From Linanthus parryae (lineage: Eukaryota > Streptophyta > Magnoliopsida > Ericales > Polemoniaceae), in assembly GCA_023055425.1 (NCBI GenBank), contig JALGPY010000004.1, positions 59,233,718 to 59,297,717 on the forward strand: a stretch of DNA of 64,000 bases. Direction: 5' to 3'. Below, piece by piece: positions 1 to 11,346 of the stretch. Each line of letters begins with the position of its first letter. Position 1 is the first letter of the stretch. Under the pieces are notes generated by a model. The model worked only from the letters and a program-made list of their open reading frames with translations. It had not been told where the DNA came from and made no database searches. Position numbers and translations under genes: made by a program.

Positions 1-1618
1 GTTTACTGAACTATTTGGATTCTATAATCCTATTTCTTCATGAATTTTATATATTCAATGGTATTACTGATGATTTATTTAGCAGTTATTAAGGAACCCC
101 CGAAGTCAAATACAACTAGCCGATAATGTTAGTTTAATTGGGGACATCATATAGAAATTCTCTATTGATGCTCTCATTGTCGTCTTCCTACTTTCCTTGA
201 AGCAGAAAAGAGGCCAAAATCCTAAATATTTATTGGTGTGCTCGCCCTCGGATTTCTCTTGCAACGCTCTTTGTAGCTGCTTTCTTTCTCTGCTTGCTCT
301 CTCGAAATCCAGCCGGTTAATAGGTACTCTATCTCTCTGTGAGTACATAGCCCTCCTATTTGATTTGGGTCTCGCAATATAAGGGTATGCAATTTTTGTG
401 TTTAATTTTCATTTTAAATCGGCCAGTCTGTTTGAAGTTTTAAAATCAAGCTGATTATAAAACTAGCTTTGATTATTCTGATACTTTTTGTTTGATGTAA
501 GGAATCTCATCTGATTTTTATTTTGTACGTTTTTAGAAATTTAGCAACTTCCAGGATTGTGAAATCACGGATGTCGTATTGTTTTGCAAATTCTGTGGCA
601 TTGGAATATTTTATGTTTTTATAGCAGTGGTTGGAGTTGGGCACAGTGGTGCTTTGACACCTGAGTTTCGAGATGGAATTCGAACTTTATATGATAAATG
701 TTGTTCATTACATCTTCAAATGATAGAATTTGGTAGAATTTACTTGGAATGAGGAAATTAGGTTCACCTCTTCTAGCTTCAAAAGATTTTCTTACAGCTT
801 ACGATTGGTGTTCAGTATTTGTGTGAAGTAGTGTCTTTCTTTGGTATCTCTATGATACAATTAGTTTATTCACTAGGAGAACGGGAAATTTGAATGTGTG
901 TCTCGAATCTAAAATCGATTATTTTACAAATATGGCTTAGAAATATGATTATTTCTACTATGTTATGATTGAACCGATTGTGTTTTGCTTTAGTGTATTA
1001 GGTTCAACTTATCGTTCCTCCATTATAATTTGATTATGTGTTTTTCTTTAGTTTATTATGTTCAATTTACATAATAATAACCCTCTAATTTACATACTGA
1101 TGTTTCTGTGCTGATTTTCTCTTCTCTTATGCAAAGGCAGATCTGAATGCCTTGGCTTTGATGAGGGGGTGTGGTTGTGGCATAGAAGTGTTTTTCAAGA
1201 ACCAACCACGATCAACATTCTAATTTCTCACCACTTTATAACTCCAGGGCTTCTTGCTCTTCATTTGTTCTTCAAGTGCTCTTTTGAACTGAAATCAGCA
1301 ATTCAACCTGATCAAAGTTTGGCATGATTTCAACCGGAATACACAGTGTTTTTCTTGCCTATTAGCTGTTTCAGTTGCATACAAAGTTTAGATAGTTTTG
1401 TTGGATGGCTTGGACATGGGAGGGAAACAAAGTTTAGACTGATTATTCCAAAAGAGCAAATTGAATCCCATTGATTTCTCTTTTTTTTTTTTTGAGAAAT
1501 CATTGATTTCATATATCTAATTAGTGTTATAAAATATCATGCTTGGATAATATGTTGATAATTGTATAGTTTTTTTTTTATTTGGGATAGTGCCCTGAGG
1601 GCACGGGCTATCCCCTAG
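1..1618 (+). mobile_element. Candidate Helitron, 3' part only
   Basis: The right end looks like a Helitron 3' terminus: a GC-rich hairpin about 10 nt before CTAG, followed by T, lying inside the gag of element E. The matching 5' TC end is not in the window, so everything to the left may belong to the element. The interior (1-1580) is AT-rich with pyrimidine tracts such as 280-345. It holds no Rep/helicase coding and no ORF that I recognise. Splice-like signals (GGTATGC near 383, TTTTTAG near 535) leave open a captured host gene fragment. The call rests on the terminal structure alone; a non-autonomous element of another class is possible. Confidence 0.35.
1584..1618 (+). repeat. Helitron-like 3' terminal hairpin and CTAG
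   Basis: Outer arms GGGATAG (1584-1590) and CTATCCC (1608-1614) enclose an inner hairpin GTGCCC-TGA-GGGCAC (1590-1604). CTAG follows at 1615-1618, then T. Helitrons end in CTRR, insert before T and carry a short hairpin about 10 nt upstream of that end; the spacing here fits. Confidence 0.45.
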
Positions 1619-2437
1619 TTTTGTTATATCAGCCATTGCTTGAGAAACCTTGGATGGCGGAAGATACTTCCTGAGAAATTCCTTGCTACAATTTGCCCAT
1701 GTAACGATACTGTTTGCTGGAAGTTCCATAAGCCATGTCTTTGCCTTTCCCGATAAGGAGAAGGGGAAAACCATGAGCTTTATCGTCTCGAGTGGAACTC
1801 TCTGATCATACATAGTGGAGGTAATCTGCTCAAAACTTAGCAAGTTTTGATGCAGATCATCACTTGGGGCTCCAGTCAATAAGCACTCATCTCGAACCAT
1901 GTTGATAAATAGTTGGCGTATTTCGAAATGCGCGGCGTTAATCTGAGGCCTAACAATAGTGGGTTGATACCCCTCCGGTGTAGATCTGAAGTAATCAACC
2001 AAAGGACCCTCATCCTCCTCAGCATTGTTGACTTGCTCTGCCGCATTCTGACCGTTATCGTTCCGATTATTGCCCCCATTATTCCCATTACCACCATTGT
2101 TTCTACCATTAACTCCACCATTGTTTCTATCAACTACCCCCGCACCAGGAAGTTATTGTGGATTTGGAGGGTTCATGCGTGCCATCGCAGCCTGCATCTC
2201 GGTCAACTGAGCTCTGAGCTCTTCAGTCTCCCTTGCTCGATTTGCTGCATCTTCCACACCTACAGCTCTAGCTGCTTCCGCATCTTGCAAGCCCTTGCAG
2301 AACCTCTCAAACTCAGCTCTAGTTTGCACGTCCATCTGAAATCAATTTGCTTTCCTCTTGTCTCTACGTTCAGCACGCAATAACGATTTCGCATCCTCAA
2401 GTACTGGATGCAAAGGCTCGTCTCTAGAACGAGACAT
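1619..2437 (-). pseudogene. gag: gag of element E, truncated
   Basis: Structural capsid/nucleocapsid polyprotein of an Athila/Tat-like gypsy element, which would assemble virus-like particles. The start is taken at the ATG at 2437, whose product begins MSRSRDEPL. An in-frame TGA about 31 codons later interrupts it. A coiled-coil-like stretch rich in E, A and R follows (2153-2335), then an Asn/Gly-rich low-complexity linker (about 2040-2150) that needs a frameshift to join the next part. The capsid-like domain (about 1620-2000) has FPFSLSGKAKTWL and KYLPPSK, characteristic of plant gypsy gag. The frame is cut at 1619 by the candidate Helitron. It is non-functional as it stands. Confidence 0.7.
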
Positions 2438-2553
2438 GCACCAAGTAAATCAAACCTGAAAACACAAATCACACAGAGAAAATAGGTGAGTAACGGGTAT
2501 AAACTGAAAAAGTAAATCCCTAAAGATAAAAATAATAACTAATTTACTTGAAG

Positions 2554-2571
2554 TCCCCGGCAACAGCGCCA
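2554..2571 (-). other. Primer-binding site of element E
   Basis: The minus strand reads TGGCGCTGTTGCCGGGGA a few bases inside the LTR. It differs by one base from the TGGCGCCGTTGCCGGGGA site usual for Athila/Tat elements, which pairs with the 3' end of a tRNA (tRNA-Asp type). Confidence 0.75.
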
Positions 2572-2577
2572 AAAACT

Positions 2578-4125
2578 TGCAACGATTCAACCGCAAGTGT
2601 TCGGCTGTCGTGTGTAGTAATATCTGGTAATTCCGGGTTTATCGTATCCAAGAGACTTTGTTGTAAACTAGATATTAAATTAAATATTTGTGTGGGTAAA
2701 GCGCAGATGTGTGTTCTATTGATCCAACTAAAATTAAAGAAAAAATCCAAATTAATCCGATGAATTGCTTCTCGATTAATAAAGATGAAATATTATGAGT
2801 TTTTCTCAAGTTTTGACAAAGTCACGATATCTCTACGGTCACTAGGTATCTCTCGCGATATCGGATTTATGTTTTGTTACACGATGATTTATAATTCTAG
2901 CTAAACGAGCATAAATGTGTTGAAGATGTCTCAACCAACACTAATACTTAAACTAGCAAAACCGATGTCTCTAGCCTAAACAAGTTCAAGCATGCCTTAA
3001 GATCATTAATCTACTCTTTGTTCTTAGCTAACTAGCAAGATTTCTCAACCCTAGATACGGCTAGTGTGTACTTCAATTTTCCGGGCAATGAATATCGATG
3101 TCTCTAACATTCATAAATTAGCTCTATCCTATCAATAGGTCTACTGATAGCAAAGATGAATTAAACACATAAAATACACATAGCTAGATAAAAAGTTCAT
3201 CAATTAAGCCAAACGCGTGAAATCAAATCCATAAATCACAAATATCGTGATCAAACCCTAGCTCCCTACGAGATACCCTGAGATAAAAGCGTTTAGCTAT
3301 GCAAAAACATGATTCACGTACAAAGTTTCGTGATCAAATAACAAATCTAGAGATGAAACGAAGTTTTAGATGTCAAACGAATGATTCACAAGCTTCCTTG
3401 ATCGTCTCCTAGCTCCAAGCTCTCTTCAACGTGATAGAGTACGTGATAATACCAAAAACATGCCCTTACCAAGTCTAATACGTTCTCCAAATGTTTATAA
3501 CAATTTAGGAGTAATTACAAAGCAACACCAAAAAGTTTCAAAAACTTCTGCCCGAACTAGGTCGTATGACCTAGTTAAGTAGGTCGTGCGACCTACTGAA
3601 AGTTTCTGAAATTTTTTTACAGGTCGTGCGACCTACTATTAGGTCGTGCGAACTAGTTACTTAACCAAATTTCTCCATCTTCTTCACACTTGTTCCTCTT
3701 GCTTCCGAATCACTTCCCGGACATCGGTTCTTCATTCAATCCTCCATTTTGAGCTCTCTTCATGCCTCAAAACTTGTATAATCTTCTCTTGAGCCTCTCT
3801 ATCACTTGATCCATCAACTCTCGCTTTCCTCCCCAAATTTCGAGCTCGCCCTACTTCCGAAGTTTGTTTCCTCCATCCACTTGCTCCTCGCGTGCTCAGG
3901 CCCTGAAAATCACAACACGAACACCCCGAGAAGATCAAATGTGACAAAATAAGATAAATAGCGCGTAAAACGATGCAAGAAACGCCCGGAATTCACATTT
4001 AAGCATACGAACTCATTTTCTCAAATAAACACATTATTTAATCGAAAAGTCTCAACATTCTCCATTATGAGCACACAAAATGTAGAAAAATAAGCAATAA
4101 AATAACTCCGAAAACAGAGTTATCA
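2578..4125 (-). repeat. 5' LTR of element E
   Basis: About 1548 bp. On the minus strand it starts TGATAACTC at 4125 and ends TGCA next to the primer-binding site. The same TGATAACTC start occurs in the LTRs of G, I and H in this window. It carries a cluster of short palindromes at 3555-3654 and no protein-coding signal. Confidence 0.75.
3555..3654. repeat. Palindrome cluster in LTR of E
   Basis: Four copies of a GGTCGTGCGACC-type palindrome: 3555-3576 (arms AACTAGGTC/GACCTAGTT), 3578-3597 (AGTAGGTCG/CGACCTACT), 3621-3634 (AGGTCG/CGACCT) and a degenerate copy at 3641-3654. Comparable clusters occur in the LTRs of G and H. Confidence 0.85.
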
Positions 4126-4429
4126 CTCCTTATGTAGCTGCATTAACACGTGTGTCTTCTTCAACTTCCTCATCATCACTTTACTCATAAAGATCCTTTG
4201 ATGTGAGCACCACTAGAGTAGGCTTCTTCTTCTTTTTCAAGAAATCTCCTAGCCTCTCATCTGAATCAACACTAGTGTCATGACTATTAGCAGAAGGGAT
4301 ATTCTTTGAATTCAAACCTTTGATGACAACATGCATCTTGCCATTCATCACTCCCATCAAGGCTTTGAACTGATTAAACTCAGAAGATAAGTCAAATAGC
4401 CTGTGTCAGAGATCTACAATCTCAACTTG
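4126..4429 (-). other. Tail of element A beyond the third ORF
   Basis: This stretch continues the Ser/Lys/Glu-rich character of the third ORF with stops in every frame, then stops at the LTR edge of element E. Probably the degraded C-terminal part of that ORF; nothing else is seen. Confidence 0.4.
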
Positions 4430-5792
4430 CTATTCTTCAAACCTATCAACCAATTGAGAATAATCCTCATTAGCTTGTCCCCTTGATGTTGTAGCCCCCG
4501 TAGGTTTGATGAAAAATTTCTCCTCAAGCTCAGCTTTAGACAACTCTGAATAAAACTTCCTGTGTCCCTCTCCTGTCTGAACCACACCTATCATTTGCAA
4601 AGCAGACTCATCAATCAACCCAAAACCACCAGTTATATTCTCCTCTCCTTTCACAGGTACCTCAAAATGCTCAAAGAAAAGAGGCAGTAGATTGGCATAA
4701 GGAAGAGGATGGTTTCTGGTTCTGGTAGCAAAGTAGATCATATGCTCCATAATCACTGTTGTTAGATCAATATCAAACCCTTGACATATCAATACATCAG
4801 AATGAGAACCTTATCTGTTACCAACTCTCTTGAGTTTTCTCTAGGAACAACACTTCTCATCAGAATTGTGAATAAGATTTTAACTTCACAGTTGAGCACA
4901 AAGTGTGTCAACTGTTTGGGACAAGTAGTAACACCATCTATAAAGAACATGGCTTTGGCTTTGTCTACCCATTCCTTCCTATAAGGATAGTCAGCAACAT
5001 TATACTTCCTAGGAATGCCCAAGACCTTGGCAAAATCCCTATGGTCTAGCCTTAAATCTATTCCAGCTACCTTAGAAGTTAATACCAACTTCTCTTCTCC
5101 TTCTTGAACCAAATTCAGGTAAAACAACCTAGTTAGCCTAGGATAAGCTTTCGAACTAGGGTTTAAAACTTTCCAAACTGCATATTCTCTTAATTTCATC
5201 AAACAGTCAATATCCAACTTGTCTAGTAACTCCTCAGAAATCAAACTACAGAAAGCAACCTTAGAATATGCATACCCTTGCATCCAAACTTTCCTAACAT
5301 TTGAACTAATAAACCAATCAGAAGGTAGTGCATTTTTACCTTGAAAACCCTTTTTGGTTGCAGCAGCAACATGCTTAACCCTTGATTTCTTCTCAGCACG
5401 CTTATCCTTCTCTGTTTCTTCTTCAGCAGATTTCTTCTTCCCAACATCGGTAGACTTCTTTTCGCCTTCCTTAGAATAATTACCCTTTTCTTCTTCATGT
5501 GGCTTTTTCTTGTCTCCCTTTTTCTTCTTGTCTAACTTAGATGATCATCACCCTGTACTTCTATCTGCTTTTGTGGATCAACAGTTGAACCTTCATCCCC
5601 TTTCGCTGTTCCGATCTTCTTTGCAGGAGGTGAAGCTTCATGCAAACTCTGTGTCCCTTCTGAATCCGAGACAGAAATTATGATCTTCTCCTTCTTGTTG
5701 GCCCTCTTCTTAGATCTAGCAGAATGCTTACCCTGTTGTTGAATCCTGGCTGGTTTGCGCTCCATTTTGGAATTAGGGTTTTGAGAGAACAT
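4430..5792 (-). pseudogene. Third (env-position) ORF of element A
   Basis: This ORF lies after pol, where Sireviruses carry their so-called env-like gene. The N-terminal part (5792-5241) is Lys/Ser-rich and basic, for example ARSKKRANKKEK. The C-terminal part (5283-4430) has LTRLFYLNL, VAGIDLRLDHRDFAKVLGIP and LPYANLLPLFFEHFEV. These resemble the 'putative plant transposon protein' family found in many plant retrotransposon third ORFs. No signal peptide or membrane segment is evident, so an envelope role has no support here. Frameshifts near 5500, 5260 and 4790 split it into four overlapping frames. Element C has a relative at 37184-38785 sharing LTRLFYL. The function is unknown. Confidence 0.6.
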
Positions 5793-6214
5793 TGAGATTG
5801 GAAGAGAGAGAGCAGAGAGACGTAGAATACTGAGAGAGAATGAAGATTATAGGGAGAAAAGCCCTGACTTTCAGCTTAAGTAGGTTGAGAAAGAGAGTTT
5901 AAAAAAGACTCTTGAAAAACCACATGCAAAATATATCTAGAAGATATTCTAAGATATTTATAGAAAATACTCTGAGTAATTCAAACATTATACAATTATC
6001 TAAAAAGATAATATATAATATTTGGTGATCCATTTATTTAAAAAGTAAAATACTCTGATGTTTCAAGACCTTGGAGAACAATCTCAAGGCCTTGAGATTT
6101 TTTGCAGTTTTAGATATTTCAAAGCTTTGAACTATACTTTCAAGGCTTTGGAAAGTATAATCTCAAGGCTTTGAGATTTCAATAAATAATCACAAGTAAT
6201 CACTAATACTCCCC
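5793..6214 (-). other. Intergenic spacer of element A with palindromes
   Basis: Non-coding stretch between pol and the third ORF. It contains an exact TCAAGGCCTTGA palindrome at 6084-6095 and several variants between 6060 and 6180. No coding signal. Confidence 0.6.
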
Positions 6215-9200
6215 CTAAACCAATGCATCATTGTTTAACATTCCCAGTTCAAGCCATAGGGATGCAAACCTATCATCTGGCAAAGGTTTAGTGAAAACAT
6301 CAACAATCTTTATGGTAGTAGAAATAAAAGATGGAACAACATCACCTTTTTATGCATGATCTCTATGGAAGTGATGCCTTACATCTATATGCTTGGTTCT
6401 TGAGTGTTGTACTGGATTCTTAGAGATTGAAATGGCACTTGTATTGTCACAATTACTAGGCACATTTCTTAATCATATCCAAGATCTCTAAGCTGTTGAG
6501 CAATCCACAACACTTGTGAGCAACAAGCTCCAGATGCAATATACTCAGCTTCTGCAGTTGATAATGCTACATACTTTTGCTTCTTGGAATGCCAACTAAT
6601 TAGTGAGAAACCAGGAAACTAACAACATCCAGAAGTTCTCTTCCTATCCACTTTGTATCCTGCATAATATGCATCCGAATATCCACTCAACATAAAGTTA
6701 GATCTCCTTGGATACAAAAGCCCCAAGTCTTTGGTTCCATTCAAATATCTAAAAAAACTCTTAACAGCAGCTAAATGACTTTGATTAGGATCTGCTTGAA
6801 ATCTGGCACACATGCGAACGCTAAACATAATATCAGTTCTAGTAGCAGTTAAGTACAGAAGTGATCAAATCATACCTCTGTACTCCTTTTGATTTACATT
6901 TACAGTATTACCATTTGAATCGTTGTCTAAGGATAGTGAAGAACTCATAGGAGTTATGAGTTCCTTGGACTGTGTCATATTGTACTTGTTCAAAAAGTCC
7001 TTGGTATATCTTCCTTGATGTACAAAGATTCCTTTCTTCATTTGTAAAACATGAAGTCCAAGAAAGAAATTCAGTTCTCCAATTAAGCTCATGTCAAACT
7101 CCGTGCACATTAGACTAGAAAACTCTTTTGAAAGAGCATCATTAGTAGCACCAAAAAGAATATCACTACATAGATCTGAAATACGAACAAGTCAGTTTCA
7201 TGGTTTTTAATGAAAATAGTTTTATCCACTAGACTTCTCTTATTATTGTCAAGTAAAAATTTTGAGAGTCTGTCATACCAAGCACTTGGAGCTTGTTTTA
7301 AGCCATAAAGAGATTTGTCTAATTTTTAAACATGATCAGGGAAGTTTTCATCTTCAAAACCAGGAGGTTGAGCTACAAAAACATCTTCTTGTAAATAACC
7401 ATTCAGAAAAGAACATTTGACATCCATTTGATAAAGCTTTATGTGTTTGTGAGATGCAAATGCAAGAAGTATTCTAATAACTTCTAACCTGGAAACAGGA
7501 GAAAATGTATCCTCATAGTCTATACCTTCTTCTTGATTGTATCCTTGTGCCACAAGTCTGGCTTTGTTTCTCACAACTTTGCCATTCTCATCAAGCTTAT
7601 TTCTGAACACCCATATGGTTCCAATAACTGATTGCTCTTTTGGTATAGGAACCAGATTCCATACCTTGTTTCTTTCAAATTCATTCAGATCACTTTGCAT
7701 TGCAATGATCCAATCAGCATATACTACTGCTTCTTTTGCATTCTTCGGCTCAATCAATGATACAAAAGCACTAAAAGCACATAAATTCTTCAACTGTCCT
7801 CTTGTCTGAGTTCCAGCAGTTGGATCAGACAAAATATTGTCAGTTGGATGGTTTGCAAGATACTTAAACATCTTCCTTGGTGTCCAGGAATATGTTCCTT
7901 CAAGGCTTTGAGTTCTTGAAGCAGTAGAAGGAGCATCATAGAAAGTGTCTGATTCAGTCTCAAGGCTTTAAGATTTTGGCTCTACAGGAGGTTCAAGGCC
8001 TTGAGATTCTACTGATTGATTATGTACTTCAGTTTTGCCTTTGTCTTCTTTCACAATGTCATCATCAGGCTTATGCTTGTTTAAATTAAGATCTGCAAAA
8101 CTGTCACTCAAAGAATCCTTAGTACTTTAATCAAAAAACACATGAATGCTCTCTTCCCCAATCTTTGTTTTTCTATTAAAAATTATATAAGATTTGCTAG
8201 TTTGAGAATATCCAAGAAATACACCTTCATCACTTCTAGCATCAAACTTACCAAGGTTGTCTTTACCATTATTATGCACAAAACAAGTACAACCAGAAGT
8301 TTTGAAATAAGAGAAACTAGGCTTCCTCCCTTTAAACAGTTCATAAGGAGTCTTTTTCAAAATAGGCCTGATCAAACATCTATTAAGCACATAATTGGTA
8401 GTATTTAACAGCTTCTGCCCACAAATACTTTGGCAAATTACTTTCAAGTAGCATGGTTCTAGACATATCCTCAAGTGTCCTATTTTTCATCTGAACTACT
8501 CCATTTTGATGAGGGGTTCTAGCTGGAGAGAAGGTGCGTGATATGCCATGCTTAGCACAAAATAAATCAAAGTCAAGCTGATCAAATTCCATACCATGAT
8601 CACTTCTAATAGATGCAACAGGCAAGTTTTTCATAGTTTGAAGCTCTTTGCGCAATTTAGAAAATTCAGATAAAGCTTCAGTTTTGTCTGTAATTAACAT
8701 AACCCATGTAAATCTAGAATACTCATCTATTACAACAAGCATATACCTCTTACCTTTTGGAGTTTGAACTCTCACAGGACCACACAAGTCCATATGCATA
8801 AGTTCTAAGGGTCTAGAAGTACTTACAAATTTTTTTGGCTTGAATGAGCTTCTTGTTTGTTTAGCTTGTAAACATGACTTGCAAATCTCATCATAAGAGA
8901 ATTTTTGTGATGGTAATCCTCTTACCAAGTCCCTTGAGATGAGTTTATTCAAGGCGTGTATGGTAATATGCCCAAGCTTTCTATGCCAAAGCTTTGAATC
9001 TTCCTTCAAGGCCTTGAGGCACTTGAACTTGTCACCTGCAATACTGTTAGTACTCATAGCATATATATTGTATGACCTAGGAGCAGTGAGTATGCAATTT
9101 CCAGATTACTCATCTTGCACAACACATTTCTCCTTGTCAAATACAACTTTATAACCTTTATCACATAACTGAGAAATACTAAGCAGATTATATTTAAGTC

Positions 9201-9429
9201 CATCCACAAGATAAACATCAGAGATAGAGTTGGTAGAACCATTACCAATACTACCTATACCAATAATACTGCATTTTTCCTTGTCACCAAGTGTAATTGT
9301 TCCTCCGGATTTCTCTGTGAGCTCAGTAAAAAGAGACTTCGTCCCACTCATATGTCTGGAACAACCACTGTCTAATATCAATTTTTGATCCTTCAAGACC
9401 TTGGTGACATCGTGAAAAAAATAAATCAT
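6215..9429 (-). pseudogene. pol: pol of element A (protease, integrase, RT, RNase H)
   Basis: Copia-order polyprotein. Protease: LDSGCSRHMSG near 9360. Integrase zinc domain: HRKLGH (about 8975) and CKSC (about 8890). Integrase core: DLCGP and SDHG, but the third acid is lost because the usual VVERKNR reads VVQMKNR near 8490. RT: RNKARLVAQGYNQEEGIDYEDTFSPV (7530-7600) and MDVKCSFLNGY. At about 7165-7180 the YVDD box carries a one-base deletion, leaving TATGTAGTGAT. RNase H: YSDAYYAG (6660) and TAEAEY (near 6550). The stop at 6215 follows an ALV end. Frameshifts near 8400, 7320 and 6840 separate the pieces. Inactive. It makes no product from this copy. Confidence 0.85.
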
Positions 9430-11296
9430 TGCCTCAATAGGCTGTTAGACCAAGTGCAGAACTTTGAGTCGTACTCTAAAATCAGCCATTTTTGGTGGTC
9501 TTATTCCTTTTGAACCCAAATCTGCTTAACCTGACCCTTAAGATAATAAGGATAAGTGTTCCTCATATGAGGTTCTGATCTTCTGAAGGGACAAGTTAAC
9601 TTTATATGACCAATTTTTCCACAGTAATGACATTTTGGAGAATGTCTGCTACCAGATTTGACAAAAGTAGTTTGGCTTTTCTTTGAAAATTTGTATTATA
9701 GACAATTCCACTTTTGTGCATTGATTTCGGACTTTCTCCAAGAATGAGATTCATATTGTGTTCTGAGCCTGTAAAACTGGTTAGGACATTTTTAAACTGT
9801 TGAATTTTCTCAGTCAAAGAACAGATTTGTTGTTCTAAATCCTCTGAATAAGTCTTTATATCAACATACCATTCAGTTAAGAGAGTGTTTTGATCAGCAA
9901 TCTATTTTATCTGTGCCTTCAAGGCTTTTAATCTGCTTTCTAAGGCCTTGAAGTCCTTTTCAATTTTTGTCTTAAGAACTTCAATAGTCTTGTTGGTAAA
10001 AACCAAGTCCAAGTTTTCTTATACCTGCTCATTAACCATAACCTTTAAAGAAGCAATCTCATTTCTGTAACATTCCTCATCTAAAAACATGCTCTTGAGA
10101 ATTTCAGGAAGTACATTAGATGGACTAGCAAGAAGGTTTTTTACAATTTCCTCAATGTGTCTGTTGAAGACTTTTCTTCATCATGTTTAGCCATGAAGCA
10201 TAAATTTGCTTGTTCTTCTTCTGCGTCTGAATCACTTGATGAATCAGAGTCACTCCATGAGGCCATCATTGCTTTCTTCCTTCCGTTTTGATTGTCTTTC
10301 TTTTGAAAGTCCCTGTTCTTCTTCTTTTGTGGACAATCGCTTACTAAATGATCTTCATCACCAAATTCAAAGCAATTCATTACTTTAGTTTTATGTGAAT
10401 GTGATGAAGACTTACCTTTTTAATCCTTGCTGCTTGTAGGTCTTGATCTATCTCTGTTGTAGTCTTTGTTTCCAAAGTTTATCTTCTTCTTGAGAATTCT
10501 GGCCAAGGCCTTGGAGATCAATGCTAATGCCTCTTCATCATCATGCTCATCATCAGTCTTTAAGGCTTTGAGATTTTTCATTGTCTTTAGCCTTGAGTGC
10601 TAGATTCTTGATGTTTTCACTTAGATCACCTTCTACATCTTTCATAGACATCTCATGAGTGAGAAGCTTTCCTTGTAGATCATCTAGCTGAAGAAGACTT
10701 AAATCTTGATCTTCCTCAATAGCTGTTGTCTTTGGCTCCCACTTAGCTTTTGGAAAACTTCTCAGAATTTTCCTGACCTTTTCCTCACCTGAGAAACTTT
10801 TTCCCAATGACTCCATATTGTTTACCACATCAGTGAATATTTTGAACATCTCCTTGATATTTTCATCCGAGTTCATCTTGAACAGCTCATATTGCCTCAT
10901 AAGTATGTTAATCTTGGTCTGTTTGACTTGACTTGTTCCTTCATATGTCACAACAAGTTTTTCCCATACTTCATTGGAACATTTGCAATTTGTCACTCTG
11001 TTGAACTCATCTGCAATAAGAGCACAGTATATCAGATTCATAGCCTTGTAATTTTTCGATACCTTTTCCAGTTTAGTATATGAGAGATTTTCCTCAGACT
11101 TGATGCATCTAACTCCATCAATGGTAGTGAAATACTCATGAGGACCATTCTGAATTATTGACCATAATTTCATGTCTCTATCTATGATGAACATCTTCAT
11201 CGATGCCTTCCAGTGCATGAAGTTTTCACCACAGAACAATGGAGGTCTGTTTGCTGCGCTTCCTTGAGAGAAGCCACCATCTCCTACATTACTCAT
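9430..11296 (-). pseudogene. gag: gag of element A
   Basis: Capsid/nucleocapsid part of a Sirevirus-like polyprotein. The start is chosen at the ATG at 11296 (MSNVGDGGF), 35 nt after the primer-binding site and conserved in element B. The N-terminal domain has NRPPLFCGENFMHWKASM, then the long capsid region (EVWEKLVVTYEGT, LRSFPKAKWEPK, LLQLDDLQGKLL). The first CCHC knuckle (about 10375) reads CFEFGDEDHLVSDC, so its second Cys is Phe. An acidic Ser/Asp run follows. A second, intact knuckle CHYCGKIGHIKLTC lies near 9600-9640. Stops and frameshifts around 10550, 10130 and 9820 break the frame. Confidence 0.8.
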
Positions 11297-11330
11297 AGTC
11301 ACAAGATTGTTAGATCTATAGTAGTGACCC

Positions 11331-11344
11331 AAGCTCTGATACCA
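11331..11344 (-). other. Primer-binding site of element A
   Basis: The minus strand reads TGGTATCAGAGCTT two bases inside the LTR. This is complementary to the 3' end of initiator tRNA-Met, the usual copia primer. Confidence 0.85.
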
Positions 11345-11346
11345 AT

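Larger units (their letters stand above)
1619..4125 (-). mobile_element. Element E: Athila/Tat-like Ty3/gypsy, 5' part
   Basis: On the minus strand this reads 5' LTR (4125-2578), primer-binding site, then gag (2437-1619), where the candidate Helitron interrupts it. No protease, RT or integrase is present; they would lie left of the window. The LTR end at 4125 abuts the third ORF of copia element A, so E inserted into A. Only one edge is visible, so the target duplication (4126-4130 would be CTCCT) cannot be confirmed. Confidence 0.75.

Noticed and set aside
106..382. Overlapping ORFs of 80 and 61 codons on opposite strands
   Set aside because: No domain, low complexity, mutually overlapping; inside the candidate Helitron.
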